Shown here: positions 8,652 to 17,035 of the stretch, in pieces | Numbering within the stretch: the stretch's first letter is position 1 | Layout of the letters: every line of letters begins with the position of its first letter | Source of the DNA: Dactylosporangium sucinum | GTDB taxonomy: Bacteria; Actinomycetota; Actinomycetes; Mycobacteriales; Micromonosporaceae | Direction: 5' to 3' | Length of the DNA: 64,000 nucleotides | Assembly (NCBI RefSeq): GCF_014647515.1 | Contig: NZ_BMPI01000006.1 | Coordinates: 97,323-161,322 of the forward strand | Notes under the pieces: generated by a model | Seen by the model: only the letters and a program-made list of their open reading frames with translations | Database searches by the model: none | What the model was told of the DNA's origin: nothing | Made by a program: the position numbers and the translations under genes

Positions 8652-9789
8652 CCTGGCCGCCCTGGTCGCGGGCTTCGGCGAGGCGCTGCACGACGCCGGC
8701 CTGCCGGTCGGCCCCGACCGGGGCGAGCGGTTCGCGCGCGCGGTCACGCTGCTGGGTCCCCGGTCGACGGACGAGCTGCATCGGATCGCCCGCGCGACGC
8801 TCACCTGCCGGCCGGAGCAGTTCGAGGTCCTCGACCGGGTCTTCGACGCGATCTTCCGCGGGTACGTCGACCCGGCCGAAGGGCGCGGCGACCCCAACGC
8901 GCCGGGGATGACCGGCGAGTCGACCACGCAGTCCGGCGGCGGAACCCCGAGCGTGTCCGACCGGCCCTCCACACCGGAACGCGAGGTGGAGGCCCCGGTG
9001 TCCACCGTGGGCAGCGCGGCCGAGCGGCTCGCTTCGCGCGACTTCGCCACGCTGAGCGCCGATGAGCTGGCGCGGCTCGCCGACCTCATGCGCCGGCTGG
9101 CGGTCGCCACCCCGCCGCGGCGCTCCCGGCGCTCGCGGCGAACGCCGAGCGGCCGGGCCGTCGACCTGCGGGCCACGCTGCGCCGGGCCCGAACGACGGG
9201 CGGCCATCCGCTGCGGCTGCTGCGCCGCGAGCCGCGGACGAAGCCCCGGCGGCTGGTCGTCCTGTGCGACATCTCGGGCTCCATGGAGCCCTACGCGCGG
9301 GCGATGTTGCAGCTCCTGTACTGCGCCGCCGGCACCTCCCGCGCCGAGGTGTTCACGTTCGCCACGCGGCTCACCCGGCTGACCCGGGTGCTGGCCCGCA
9401 CCCGGCCGGCGGTCGCCTTGGAACGCGCCGGTCGGGCCGCGCCGGACTGGTCCGGCGGCACCCGCATCGGGGCCGCGCTCAAGCGTTTCACCGACGACTA
9501 CGGGCGGCGCGGCCTGGCCCGCGGCGCCGTCGTGCTGATCGTCTCCGACGGCTGGGAGACCGGCGACCCCGCCCAGGTCGGGCGGGAGATGGCCCGGCTC
9601 GCCCGGCTGGCGCACCGCATCGTCTGGGTCAACCCCCGGACCCAGAGCCCGCGCTACCAACCGCTGGTCGGCGGGATGGCCGCCGCGTGGCCGTACTGCG
9701 ACGCCGTGGTCAGCGGGCACTCGCTGGCCGCGGTCCAACCCCTCCTCGACGCTCTACAAGGGAGTACCCCTCATGCTGCTCACCAATGA
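8641..9789 (+). CDS. coxE: CoxE-type von Willebrand factor A domain protein
   Basis: A 382-aa MoxR-partner protein. After an alpha-helical N-terminal half and a basic linker (RRSRRSRR, about 160-167), the VWA domain begins RLVVLCDISGSM, with the metal-site motif DISGSM at 210-215 and later VSDGWETGD. It acts with CoxD on apo-CO dehydrogenase. The start is a TTG overlapping coxD by 11 bp; no ATG or GTG in frame fits better, so the exact start is uncertain. The 3' end overlaps coxG by 17 bp. Confidence 0.9.
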   Translation: MRGDLAALVAGFGEALHDAGLPVGPDRGERFARAVTLLGPRSTDELHRIARATLTCRPEQFEVLDRVFDAIFRGYVDPAEGRGDPNAPGMTGESTTQSGGGTPSVSDRPSTPEREVEAPVSTVGSAAERLASRDFATLSADELARLADLMRRLAVATPPRRSRRSRRTPSGRAVDLRATLRRARTTGGHPLRLLRREPRTKPRRLVVLCDISGSMEPYARAMLQLLYCAAGTSRAEVFTFATRLTRLTRVLARTRPAVALERAGRAAPDWSGGTRIGAALKRFTDDYGRRGLARGAVVLIVSDGWETGDPAQVGREMARLARLAHRIVWVNPRTQSPRYQPLVGGMAAAWPYCDAVVSGHSLAAVQPLLDALQGSTPHAAHQ

Positions 9790-10543
9790 GTTCGTCGTGC
9801 CCCGCCCGATCGACGAGACCTGGGCGGTCCTGACCGACATCGAACGGATCGCGCCCTGCATGCCGGGCGCCCAGCTGACCGAGGTCCGCGGCGACGAGTA
9901 CCACGGCAAGGTCAAGGTCAAGGTCGGCCCGATGACGGCCGCGTTCTCCGGCACCGCCGTCTTCAAGGAGCAGGACGCGGCGGCCCACCGGGCCGTGATC
10001 GAGGCCAAGGGCCGCGACGCGAGCGGCAAGGGCCGCGCGTCGGCGCTCGTCACGGCGATGCTCGTCGACGAGGGTGCGGCCACGCGGGTCCAGGTGGAGA
10101 CGGACCTGAGCATCGCCGGGCCGCTGGCGCAGATGGGGCGCAGCACGATCGGCGACATCAGCACGCGGCTGCTGACCCAGTTCGTGGAGAACCTGGAGAA
10201 GTCGATGGCCGACGCTCCGGCATCGACGTCGGTCGCCACTCCGGCATCGACCGCCACGGACGCCGTGGCACCGCCAGCCGAATCGGCCACCATCGACGCC
10301 GAGACGGTCGCCGAGGTGCTTCCCGCACCCACCGCCCCTGACGCGGCCGGCGCGACCACGGCCGCCGCCGAGCAGGCCGCCGCGGCGGCGACCGAGGCTC
10401 CGGCGGTCCGCAAGATCGAGGGCCCCGAGGCCGAGGCCGTCGACCTGACGAAGGTCGCCGGCACCGGCACCCTGATCAAGATCGCCGTCCCGGTGGTGGT
10501 CCTGATCGCCGTCGTGGTCGCCCTGGCGATCTGGCTCGCCTAA
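9773..10543 (+). CDS. coxG: CoxG-type SRPBCC protein, membrane anchored
   Basis: A 256-aa protein. Residues 1-150 are a SRPBCC/CoxG domain (FVVPRPIDETWAVLTDIERIAPCMPGAQL). Residues 150-225 are an Ala/Thr/Pro-rich spacer. Residues 237-256 are a hydrophobic tail ending IWLA that would anchor the protein in the membrane. Recent work on actinobacterial enzymes assigns CoxG a role in tethering CO dehydrogenase or delivering quinone to it; the architecture here fits. AAGGGAG precedes the ATG inside the coxE end. It is the last gene of the operon. Confidence 0.92.
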   Translation: MLLTNEFVVPRPIDETWAVLTDIERIAPCMPGAQLTEVRGDEYHGKVKVKVGPMTAAFSGTAVFKEQDAAAHRAVIEAKGRDASGKGRASALVTAMLVDEGAATRVQVETDLSIAGPLAQMGRSTIGDISTRLLTQFVENLEKSMADAPASTSVATPASTATDAVAPPAESATIDAETVAEVLPAPTAPDAAGATTAAAEQAAAAATEAPAVRKIEGPEAEAVDLTKVAGTGTLIKIAVPVVVLIAVVVALAIWLA

Positions 10544-10553
10544 CCCCTGCGTT

Positions 10554-10623
10554 GATCTTGCAGTTGTGGTGCCGCAACACTCCCAGAATGCCCGGGTTTG
10601 GGAGGCACCACAACTGCAAGATC
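10554..10623. repeat. Family C inverted repeat with 20-bp perfect arms, possible bidirectional terminator
   Basis: GATCTTGCAGTTGTGGTGCC at 10554-10573 is repeated as its exact complement at 10604-10623. The 30-nt loop adds an inner CTCCCA/TGGGAG pairing. It lies 10 bp after coxG and between convergent transcripts. No second copy was found in the window; the arms look like a dispersed element rather than a simple terminator, and there is no T-tract. Confidence 0.75.
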
Positions 10624-10694
10624 GCGGGGGTCAGCCGCAGGCGCGGGGGTCAGCCGCAGGCGCGGGGGTCAGCCGCAGGCGCGGGGGTCAGCCG
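10624..10694. repeat. Four tandem copies of a 17-bp unit overlapping the cellulase stop codon
   Basis: GCGGGGGTCAGCCGCAG occurs four times head to tail. The last copy contains the final codons and stop of the minus-strand cellulase (TGC GGC TGA in its sense). The other three copies therefore duplicate the gene's terminal Cys-Gly-stop sequence downstream of it. Replication slippage is the simplest cause. Confidence 0.8.
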
Positions 10695-13231
10695 CAGGAG
10701 AAGTGGGCCGGAGCCGGGTTCGGGCCCCAGTCGACGCGGCCGACCAGGAGGATTGTCGTCGACTCGCCCGGGCGCAGCCGGGACTGCCACGGCGTGACCT
10801 CCACGGACGCCGCCGTCTGGCGGGCCGTGCCGTTGACGGCCAGGTCCACCTTCTGCGTGCCGGTGTACGCGAAGCGTAGCTTCCAGTCGTTCAGCGTGCG
10901 ACCGCTCGTGTTGCGGATCGTCGCCTGCGCAATGAACGCGCCGCCGAAGTCGAACACCTTGCTGTACGACACCGAGCAGACCGGCGCCGGGGCCGGGCCG
11001 CCCTCGCCCTGGTCGGCCAGGAACGAGGCCACCCAGGACAGGGTCGAGTTCCAGTTGATGGTGATCTCGTTGGTCGACCACGACTCGATGTCGTCGACGT
11101 AGCAGAACTGCGGCGCGCAGCCCGCGAGCAGCTTCGCCGCCACCGGGTCCTGGATCGACGAGTTCGGGCCGCCGGCGAGCGAGCCGGAGGGCGGGTTCGG
11201 CAGCGCCGGGTTGAGCTGGTGCGCGTACATCCGCGAGTGCTGGTTCTTCGATGCCCGCTCGCCGTAGCCGGTGATGTACGACTGGTTGAGCGCGTTGCGG
11301 CCCAGCAGGTAGTCCATGCCGCCGGCCACGCCGTCGCGGAACTGCGCCGCGCCGCTGATGTCGTACGCGGTCGCGACCACCACGAGGTTGTTCAGCACCA
11401 GGTTGTTGGAGCCCCAGTCGAACTTGCCGCCGATTGGCGCGTAGGTGATGCCGTAGGGGCTGGCCTGCAGCGTGGCCAGGTACTTCTGGGCGCCGTCGAC
11501 GACCGACTTGCGCACCCGGTCGCGGTCGGGCAGTCCACTGGGGACGGTGGCCAGGTCGAGCCGGCCGGCCGTCGCGGTGAACTTCCAGTCGAACGCCTCC
11601 GGCCGGAACAGGTCGGCGGTGTGCCACGGCGACGCGACGACCGCGTCCCGGTAGGCCTTCTCACCGGTACTGAGGTAGAGCTCGGCCGCCGCCCAGTAGA
11701 ACTCGTCGGTCACGTCGGTGTCGTCGTACGCGCCGCCGCCGATGCCGTCGGACGCCGGGGCGTAGATCGCCGGGTTGGCCACCGCCGCCGCGTACGCGGT
11801 GCGGGCCGCGGCCAGCAGCTTCGCCGCGAACGCCTTGTCGTAGGGCTGGAACAGCCGGGCGCCCTGCGCGGCGGTCGCCGCCAGGTTGAGCGTCGCCGCC
11901 GTCGACGGCGGGTGCAGCTCGCGCGGCTGCGGGTCGGCCGCCGGGTCGAGCGGCAGGCCGGTCCAGGCCTGGTCGTGGACCTTGTGGTGGACCATGCCGG
12001 CCAGCGGCTTGCTCGCCGGGACCTGCATGCGCAGCATGAACTCCAGCTCCCAGCGCGCCTCGTCGAGCACGTCGGGCACCTTGTTGCCGTGCTCGGGGAT
12101 GCGCAGCGAGCCGTCGGCGAGCTTGTCGGCGCGGCTCGCGGCCAGCTTGGTCCGCTCGAACGTGCTCATGAGCTGGTAGACCGAGATGCCGCCGTTGACG
12201 ACGTACTTGCCGTGGTCGCCGGCGTCGTACCAGCCGCCGCGCACGTCGAGCCGGTAGTCGCAGACCCCCGGCTGGCAGGGCACGTCGGTGTCGCCCTGGT
12301 TGGGCGCGACGCCCACGTGGCCGGCCTTGCGGGCGTAGCCGGGCGCGATGCTGTCGAGGATCTCGATGCCGCTGCGCTGGGTGTAGTAGAACGACAGCGC
12401 GTCCACGCGGAGCTTCTCGTAGGCGGCGTTGACGCCCACGTCGAAGGGCACGCTGGTCTCGCCGTCGGCGGAGAGGGTCAGGCCGGTTCCGGCGGTGCGG
12501 TAGCCGGAGAAGTCCACCGTGTGGACGTTCTGGCCGGAGGTCGGGTCGACGCCCCGGGGGGTCGTCGCGCCGCTGGCGACCACCGTGCCGGCCGCGTTGC
12601 GCAGCTGCCAGGGCAGCGCGGTCGTCGCCTCGGTCACGACGGTGGCCTGCTTGGGGCCGTTGGTGAGGTAGCCGACCTGGTTGACCCGCACGCGGGGGCC
12701 GGTGTCGGGGACATACACGGGTGGCGGGGCACCTCCCTGGAGCGAGACGTTGTCGAGGCACAGGGTCCAGGCGGTGGCGCTGCCCCCGACCTGGAAGGCG
12801 ACCTGGCCGGCGGTGGTGTCGGCGGCGGCCGTGAACGTGTAGCTGAACTCCTGCGGCTGCGCCGTCAGCGCCGGCAGGGCCGACAGCTCCTGCGTGTAGG
12901 GCGGGTCGGCGAGCTGGACGTTAGCCCGCACCGTCACCGGAACCGTGGCACTGGCCTCGAATGCGAGCCGGTAGGACTCGCCTGCCTGCAGGTTGATGCC
13001 GTTCTGCCCGATGATGGCGTCCCACGGGTTGGTGGTGCCGGCCGGGATCGTGGCGCACAGGCGCCCGTTCACGACGCTCGCCGGCGCGTTGCCGGTCCAC
13101 CACCACGGATCGGTGCCGCTGTCGAAGGTTCCGTTGACGATCTGTTCTGCCGGATCGGCGTATGCGGCGGAGGCGGTCAACGGAACGACCAGTATCACCG
13201 CCGCGCTAGCGAATAACAGAGAACGCTGCAC
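10688..13231 (-). CDS. Secreted GH9 cellulase with CBM4/9, Ig-like and C-terminal CBM2 modules
   Basis: An 847-aa secreted endo- or processive glucanase. The order is signal peptide (1-25, cleavage AYA/DP), a CBM4/9-like jelly roll (about 28-165), the Ig-like CelD N-domain ([12 protein letters not shown], 179-190), the GH9 catalytic barrel (about 270-735) and a CBM2 (752-847). Catalytic marks are [13 protein letters not shown] (D336 and D339) and [16 protein letters not shown], whose Glu near 721 is the acid. The GTG at 13231 is chosen because AAGGGG lies 5 nt upstream; a GTG two codons earlier would leave no spacing. A CebR-type operator lies 27 bp upstream, implying induction by cellobiose. 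Confidence 0.93.
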   Translation of the reverse strand: MQRSLLFASAAVILVVPLTASAAYADPAEQIVNGTFDSGTDPWWWTGNAPASVVNGRLCATIPAGTTNPWDAIIGQNGINLQAGESYRLAFEASATVPVTVRANVQLADPPYTQELSALPALTAQPQEFSYTFTAAADTTAGQVAFQVGGSATAWTLCLDNVSLQGGAPPPVYVPDTGPRVRVNQVGYLTNGPKQATVVTEATTALPWQLRNAAGTVVASGATTPRGVDPTSGQNVHTVDFSGYRTAGTGLTLSADGETSVPFDVGVNAAYEKLRVDALSFYYTQRSGIEILDSIAPGYARKAGHVGVAPNQGDTDVPCQPGVCDYRLDVRGGWYDAGDHGKYVVNGGISVYQLMSTFERTKLAASRADKLADGSLRIPEHGNKVPDVLDEARWELEFMLRMQVPASKPLAGMVHHKVHDQAWTGLPLDPAADPQPRELHPPSTAATLNLAATAAQGARLFQPYDKAFAAKLLAAARTAYAAAVANPAIYAPASDGIGGGAYDDTDVTDEFYWAAAELYLSTGEKAYRDAVVASPWHTADLFRPEAFDWKFTATAGRLDLATVPSGLPDRDRVRKSVVDGAQKYLATLQASPYGITYAPIGGKFDWGSNNLVLNNLVVVATAYDISGAAQFRDGVAGGMDYLLGRNALNQSYITGYGERASKNQHSRMYAHQLNPALPNPPSGSLAGGPNSSIQDPVAAKLLAGCAPQFCYVDDIESWSTNEITINWNSTLSWVASFLADQGEGGPAPAPVCSVSYSKVFDFGGAFIAQATIRNTSGRTLNDWKLRFAYTGTQKVDLAVNGTARQTAASVEVTPWQSRLRPGESTTILLVGRVDWGPNPAPAHFSCG

Positions 13232-13257
13232 AGACACCCCTTGTGGCGGAAGGGAAT

Positions 13258-13271
13258 TGGGAGCGCTCCCA
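13258..13271. promoter_or_regulatory. CebR/CelR-type operator TGGGAGCGCTCCCA
   Basis: A perfect 14-bp palindrome identical to the consensus bound by the LacI-family cellulose-use repressors CebR (Streptomyces) and CelR (Thermobifida). It lies 27 bp before the GTG of the GH9 cellulase, where a bound repressor would block the promoter and cellobiose would release it. No cebR or cebEFG genes are in the window; the MsiK-like ATPase at 22.6-23.9 kb could energise such a transporter. Confidence 0.9.
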
Positions 13272-13299
13272 CTGTGTCGCAGCACACACTGCGTGTCAA

Positions 13300-13782
13300 C
13301 TACCGCTTCAAGATCGGCACGAGGTACCAGATCGCGACAAAGGCGACGGCGAGTGCGATCGCGGCGGCGATCGCCCACGACATTCCCACCACGACCTCGA
13401 AGATCAGGAACACCGCGCCGACGATCGACAGCCAGAGAAACACCAGGCCAACCCCGGCCAGGTTGCTGGAGACGCCGACGAGCTCCTTCTTCCGCCCGCG
13501 CCGGAAGAGGATGCGGTGGTGGCTCACGGGGGCGATGAGACAGACCGTGGCGGCGACGGTGCACAGCAGCGTGGCGATGTACGTTGCACGCTGGGCGTCG
13601 GTGATCGTGACGAACCGCTGGTTGAACGGCAGGATCAGCAGGAACGCGAACAGGAACTGCACGCCGGTCTGCGCGACCCGCAGCTCCTGGAGCAGCTCGG
13701 CCCAGTTGCGGTCGAAGCGCTCGTCAGGGGTCTCGTCGCGATCGGCCGGGCGGGTGTGGGGTGTCTCGTCGCGATCGGCCAT
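13300..13782 (-). CDS. DUF6328 family four-helix membrane protein
   Basis: A 160-aa membrane protein whose sequence [28 protein letters not shown] matches the DUF6328 family of actinobacteria. About four hydrophobic segments span residues 45-155. The hydrophilic start holds a tandem duplication (ADRDETP twice) caused by a repeated GTCTCGTCGCGATCGGCC in the DNA. Function is unknown. The gene ends 29 bp short of the cellulase operator, so read-through would run into that promoter. Confidence 0.75.
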   Translation of the reverse strand: MADRDETPHTRPADRDETPDERFDRNWAELLQELRVAQTGVQFLFAFLLILPFNQRFVTITDAQRATYIATLLCTVAATVCLIAPVSHHRILFRRGRKKELVGVSSNLAGVGLVFLWLSIVGAVFLIFEVVVGMSWAIAAAIALAVAFVAIWYLVPILKR

Positions 13783-13875
13783 GCGGGTGCAAATACCCAG
13801 CGGACCAACCGATCGAACCTGACGATCGGCCGAGTCCCGGCATGTCGGGGCTGCGGAGCGTTGCGTGCCGGGCTT

Positions 13876-14211
13876 ATGGTCGCGGGCGTGAGTGCGCCCT
13901 TCGATGAACTGACCGCCGGCCGCCGAGCCTGGATCGCCCGGGCCGGTCTCACCGAGCTCGCCACCACGGTCGGCCGCCCGGGCCACGCGGCGGTGGCCGC
14001 CCGCCCCGACCTGCTCGCGAGCCTGGACCAGCACGCGGCGGCCATCCGCGAGTCTCTGGGCGGGACGCTGCTCGACCCGGTGGCGCTGGCGGGCTACGCG
14101 GCGGCCATCCGCGACGCGGCCCGCGAGGCCGGCGACTCCCTCGACGACTGGTCGGCCCCGACGTGGCCGATGCTCCGCCTGCTGGCCGTCTGCACGCTGA
14201 CCCACTGCTGA
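13876..14211 (+). CDS. DUF6401 family protein, paralogue 1
   Basis: A protein of about 111 aa with the DUF6401 pattern [29 protein letters not shown] and WPMLRLLAVCTL. Such small proteins are common in Micromonosporaceae and are sometimes labelled as natural-product related; no activity is established. A second member lies at 16688-17035. The start may be ATG 13876 or GTG 13888; neither has a clear ribosome site. A longer upstream reading frame is rejected because it lacks family similarity. Confidence 0.72.
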   Translation: MVAGVSAPFDELTAGRRAWIARAGLTELATTVGRPGHAAVAARPDLLASLDQHAAAIRESLGGTLLDPVALAGYAAAIRDAAREAGDSLDDWSAPTWPMLRLLAVCTLTHC

Positions 14212-14220
14212 CCCACTCCG

Positions 14221-14340
14221 GTTGCCGCGCCCCCCGCCCTCGCGGTCGGGGGCGCACCGGGTTGGCGCGCCCCCGGCCTCGCGGTCGGGGGCGGACCCGG
14301 TTGGCCGCGCCCCCGGCCTCGCGGTCAGGGGCGCGGCCGG
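14221..14340. repeat. Three tandem 40-bp units, each a stem-loop, between convergent genes
   Basis: Units begin near 14221, 14261 and 14300. Each contains CGCCCCCG...CGGGGGCG flanking GCCTCGCGGT, so each can fold into a strong hairpin. They sit exactly between the ends of the DUF6401 gene (plus) and the phytase-like gene (minus) and probably serve as a triple bidirectional terminator that grew by duplication. Confidence 0.75.
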
Positions 14341-14342
14341 TG

Positions 14343-15530
14343 TCAGTGCAGGAAGCGCTTGTCGGCGTGCAGGGAGTCCGTCAGCCGGATGGTGATGAAC
14401 TCGTTGTTGTCCGGCTGGCCCGGGGTGCGGCCGTTGGAGAACGGGAAGTTGTTGTCGTTCACCACGCCCAGCGTGCGGTCGTCGAGGATCACGACGTCCT
14501 CGATGGTCTGGAACGGGAAGGTGAAGACGTTCGAGGCGCCGCCCAGGTGGCGCGGGTCGGCCAGGTTCATCAGGTCGGCGACCAGCGTCTTGTCCATCTT
14601 GCCGTCGCGGTTGCGGTCGCGCTTGTCGGCGAGGTAGATCCGCTTGAAGACGGCCGTGGCGCCCTGGCCGTTGTCGCGCTCGATGACCAGGAACCGGTCC
14701 TCGTCGACGGCGATCGCGTCGCCGATGGCGTAGCCCGGGTCCTCGAGCTGGTAGACGTAGCGCTTGCCGGTGTACTGCTGCCGCACCGTGTCGAACTCGT
14801 TGAACCGCAGCGCGCCGGCCGGGTCACCGGCGACGACGCCCTCCAGCAGGGCGTAGAGCTTGCGACCGTCGGGCGACTGGGCCAGGCCCTCGAAGCCCTT
14901 GCTGCTGTTGAGGTTCGGGTTGCCGAGCGGGTTCTCCGGCGCGCGCACGTCCGGCAGCGGGATCGGCGCCTGGAGCAGCCGGCCGGCCCGGTCGAAGTGC
15001 AGCAGGTACGGGCCGAACTCGTCACCGATCCAGTACGAGCCGTCCGTGGCCCGCTGGATCGACTCGACGTCGAAGTCCGAGCCGGTCAGCACGCGGTCGG
15101 CGCGGGTCAGCGGGAACGGCACGAAGCTGTTCGGGTCGGTCAGGTTGATGCCGCCGACCACGTCGACGGTCTTCTTGCCGTAGTCGGGAGCGACACGGTG
15201 GATGCGCAGCACGAAGTCGGCGCTGTTGGCCTTGTTGCCGTAGCCGTTGTCCGACAGCACCTCGAACGTGCCGTCGCCGTTGCGGACGATGCCGCTGAAG
15301 CCCTGGATCGGCTGGTCGTCGAACGGCGGGGTCACCCCGTTCGACGGGGTGCCGCCAAGCAGCGACCCGGACGGGTCGCTCGCGGACACGAAGGTGCGGG
15401 CCGGCAGCGCGGCCCAGCCGGTCAGCGTGGCCTGGCCGAAGGTGCCGTGCGCCGAGGCGCTCGGCGCGGCGATGGCGAGCGTCAGGACGCCGAGGCCGAC
15501 GCCGACGCCGATCCGTCGAAGATTTTCCAT
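14343..15530 (-). CDS. Secreted phytase-like / esterase-like beta-propeller protein
   Basis: A 395-aa exported protein of the esterase-like phytase family (PF13449 type). A signal peptide (MENLRRIG then hydrophobic, ending SASA) is followed by propeller motifs GFSGIVRNGDGTFEVLSDNGYG, YWIGDEFGPYLLHFDRAG and KGFEGLAQSPDGRKLYALLEG. The phosphatase or esterase activity of this family is poorly proven. A GTG at 15551 would add seven residues; ATG 15530 gives a normal signal peptide. It is separated from the CAP protein gene by a hairpin. Confidence 0.82.
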   Translation of the reverse strand: MENLRRIGVGVGLGVLTLAIAAPSASAHGTFGQATLTGWAALPARTFVSASDPSGSLLGGTPSNGVTPPFDDQPIQGFSGIVRNGDGTFEVLSDNGYGNKANSADFVLRIHRVAPDYGKKTVDVVGGINLTDPNSFVPFPLTRADRVLTGSDFDVESIQRATDGSYWIGDEFGPYLLHFDRAGRLLQAPIPLPDVRAPENPLGNPNLNSSKGFEGLAQSPDGRKLYALLEGVVAGDPAGALRFNEFDTVRQQYTGKRYVYQLEDPGYAIGDAIAVDEDRFLVIERDNGQGATAVFKRIYLADKRDRNRDGKMDKTLVADLMNLADPRHLGGASNVFTFPFQTIEDVVILDDRTLGVVNDNNFPFSNGRTPGQPDNNEFITIRLTDSLHADKRFLH

Positions 15531-15574
15531 GGTCGGCGACGCTATGGGCACGGCGTGAACCTGGCCTGAATGTC

Positions 15575-15607
15575 ATCTGGCGAGCGCCGGGACGACGCTC
15601 GCCAGAT
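15575..15607 (-). terminator. Hairpin terminator after the CAP-protein gene
   Basis: ATCTGGCGAGCG (15575-15586) and CGCTCGCCAGAT (15596-15607) form a perfect 12-bp stem with a 9-nt loop, 16 bp beyond the stop of the minus-strand gene. There is no T-tract, as is usual for actinobacterial hairpin terminators. Confidence 0.7.
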
Positions 15608-15622
15608 TCGCGAAGAAAGGGA

Positions 15623-16174
15623 TCAGACGCGGCCGAAGTCCTGCGTCCAGTACGGGGTGCCGTCGGCCTTGTAGGCCACGCCGACGCCGACCGCCACGCT
15701 GGAGCAGTTCAGGATGTTGGCCCGGTGGCCGGGGCTGTTGATCCAGGCGTTGACGACGTCCTGCGGGGTACGGTAGCCCCAGGCGATGTTCTCGGCCGAG
15801 GCGCCCTTGGTGTAGCCGGCGCGGACCTCGCGCTGCACGAACGAGCTGCCGTCGGAGCCGGTGTGCGAGAAGAAGTTCTTGCTCACCATGTCGGTGCTGT
15901 GTGCCCGCGCGGCGGCGACCAGCCTGGTGTCGATGCGCAGCGCGCCACAACCGTGTGCCGTGCGGTAGTTGTTGGTGAGGGTGACGACCTGCGTCTCGAG
16001 GGTGGCGGGGTCGGCCGTTGTCGTCGTCTTCTTCTTCGGCTTCGGCTTGACCGTCGCGACGTGCGACTTGGTGGTCGGGGCGGCCGAGGCGGCGGCCGCG
16101 GTGGAGAGCGTGAGGCCGAGCGGGGCGACGAGCAGGGCGGCGGCGATGGTGGCGCGGCGGGCGAACCGGGTCAC
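15623..16174 (-). CDS. Secreted CAP/SCP-domain protein
   Basis: A 183-aa exported protein. After a signal peptide (TRFARRATIAAALLVAPLG, ending ASAA) and a Lys/Thr-rich spacer (KPKPKKKTTTT), the CAP domain runs to the end. The histidine HSTDMVSKNFFSHTG, the ENIAWGY box and the WINSPGHRANILN box place the usual His-Glu cluster. Bacterial CAP proteins bind sterol-like or cell-wall ligands, but their role is mostly unknown. The GTG at 16174 is preferred because GGAAGG lies 10 nt upstream; a longer frame to 16294 shows no signal peptide. Confidence 0.85.
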   Translation of the reverse strand: MTRFARRATIAAALLVAPLGLTLSTAAAASAAPTTKSHVATVKPKPKKKTTTTADPATLETQVVTLTNNYRTAHGCGALRIDTRLVAAARAHSTDMVSKNFFSHTGSDGSSFVQREVRAGYTKGASAENIAWGYRTPQDVVNAWINSPGHRANILNCSSVAVGVGVAYKADGTPYWTQDFGRV

Positions 16175-16410
16175 GGTGAGGAAGCCTTCCGTCGGGGTCG
16201 TGGACGCACCTGACATCGCCGGGATCACCGCGCTCGTGAGCGGCCGAACCGGGCCGCAACGCTCGGCAACCGATCCGATACCCCCGTGCGGCACCCACCC
16301 CGTGCGGACGAATCCCTAGTGGACGGCCCGGCAAAGTTCCGTCAAAGGTTGGAGGGCGGGGTGGCCGGGCATTTCTACCGTTGAGGTACACGTCGATGAA
16401 GGAGCTCGTG

Positions 16411-16611
16411 ATGTCCAGTCTCGTCAGGCCCCGTGACAACCGTTGGATCGCCGGCGTCTGTTCGGGTCTCGCCCGCCGCTTCGGCATTTCCCCCGGCATG
16501 ATGCGGCTGATCTTCGTGATCTCGTGCCTGCTCCCGGGCCCGCAGTTCGTGATCTACATCGTGCTGTGGGTGCTCATGCCGGACGAGTCGAAGGCGCACA
16601 GCTACCGCTGA
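16411..16611 (+). CDS. PspC-domain membrane protein
   Basis: A 66-aa protein that is essentially one PspC domain: RPRDNRWIAGVCSGLARRFGISPGMMRLIF followed by a membrane segment ending YIVLWVLMPDE. PspC proteins sense or respond to membrane stress. The ATG at 16411 is chosen because AAGGAG ends 7 bases before it; upstream TTG and ATG codons in frame are less likely. It is monocistronic; the hairpin at 16619-16653 follows. Confidence 0.88.
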   Translation: MSSLVRPRDNRWIAGVCSGLARRFGISPGMMRLIFVISCLLPGPQFVIYIVLWVLMPDESKAHSYR

Positions 16612-16618
16612 GTTGCTT

Positions 16619-16653
16619 CCCCGGTGATCCGGGGTGCGGCCCGGTCACCGGGG
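16619..16653 (+). terminator. Hairpin after the PspC gene
   Basis: CCCCGGTGA (16619-16627) pairs perfectly with TCACCGGGG (16645-16653), a few bases after the PspC stop codon. A GC stem without a T-tract. Confidence 0.5.
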
Positions 16654-16687
16654 TAACCCGGCGGGTGGCCCGGTCGAAGTCCCTGGC

Positions 16688-17035
16688 ATGTTCAAGGACC
16701 TCGCCGAAGCCACCCGCCACTGCGCCGCGCGGGCCACCCTCAACGGCCTCATGACCTGGTTGGGCGAGGCCGGCCTGCGGGCCGCCGCCGAGTCGGCCGG
16801 GCTGCGGGCCGCCGTCGACCAGCACGCGGCCGCGATTCGCGACGCGCTCGGCGACCCGGAGCGCGGGCCGGGCGTGGTCGCCCTGGCCGGCTACGCGACC
16901 GGCGTGCGCGACGCGCTGATCGAGGCCGAGTGGCAGCTGCCGCCGACCGGCGAGCTCGACTGGTCGAGGGCGGAGTGGCCGACGCTGCGCCTCATCGCGA
17001 TCTGCTCGCTGGCTCGGGACTGCGGTCACCTCTGA
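16688..17035 (+). CDS. DUF6401 family protein, paralogue 2
   Basis: A 115-aa protein with the same core as the protein at 13.9 kb: [37 protein letters not shown] and [13 protein letters not shown]. Two copies within 3 kb point to local duplication or a shared, still unknown, role. The ATG at 16688 has no clear ribosome site. The last 44 bp overlap the 3' end of the minus-strand transporter gene, so the two transcripts are antisense at their ends. Confidence 0.72.
   Translation: MFKDLAEATRHCAARATLNGLMTWLGEAGLRAAAESAGLRAAVDQHAAAIRDALGDPERGPGVVALAGYATGVRDALIEAEWQLPPTGELDWSRAEWPTLRLIAICSLARDCGHL

Noticed and set aside
11219..13216. 665-codon plus-strand frame opposite the GH9 cellulase
   Set aside because: Shadow of the cellulase gene; no start signal or domain.
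13232..13564. N-terminal extension of the cellulase frame
   Set aside because: It would place about 110 Arg-rich residues before a normal signal peptide and cross the CebR box and the DUF6328 gene.
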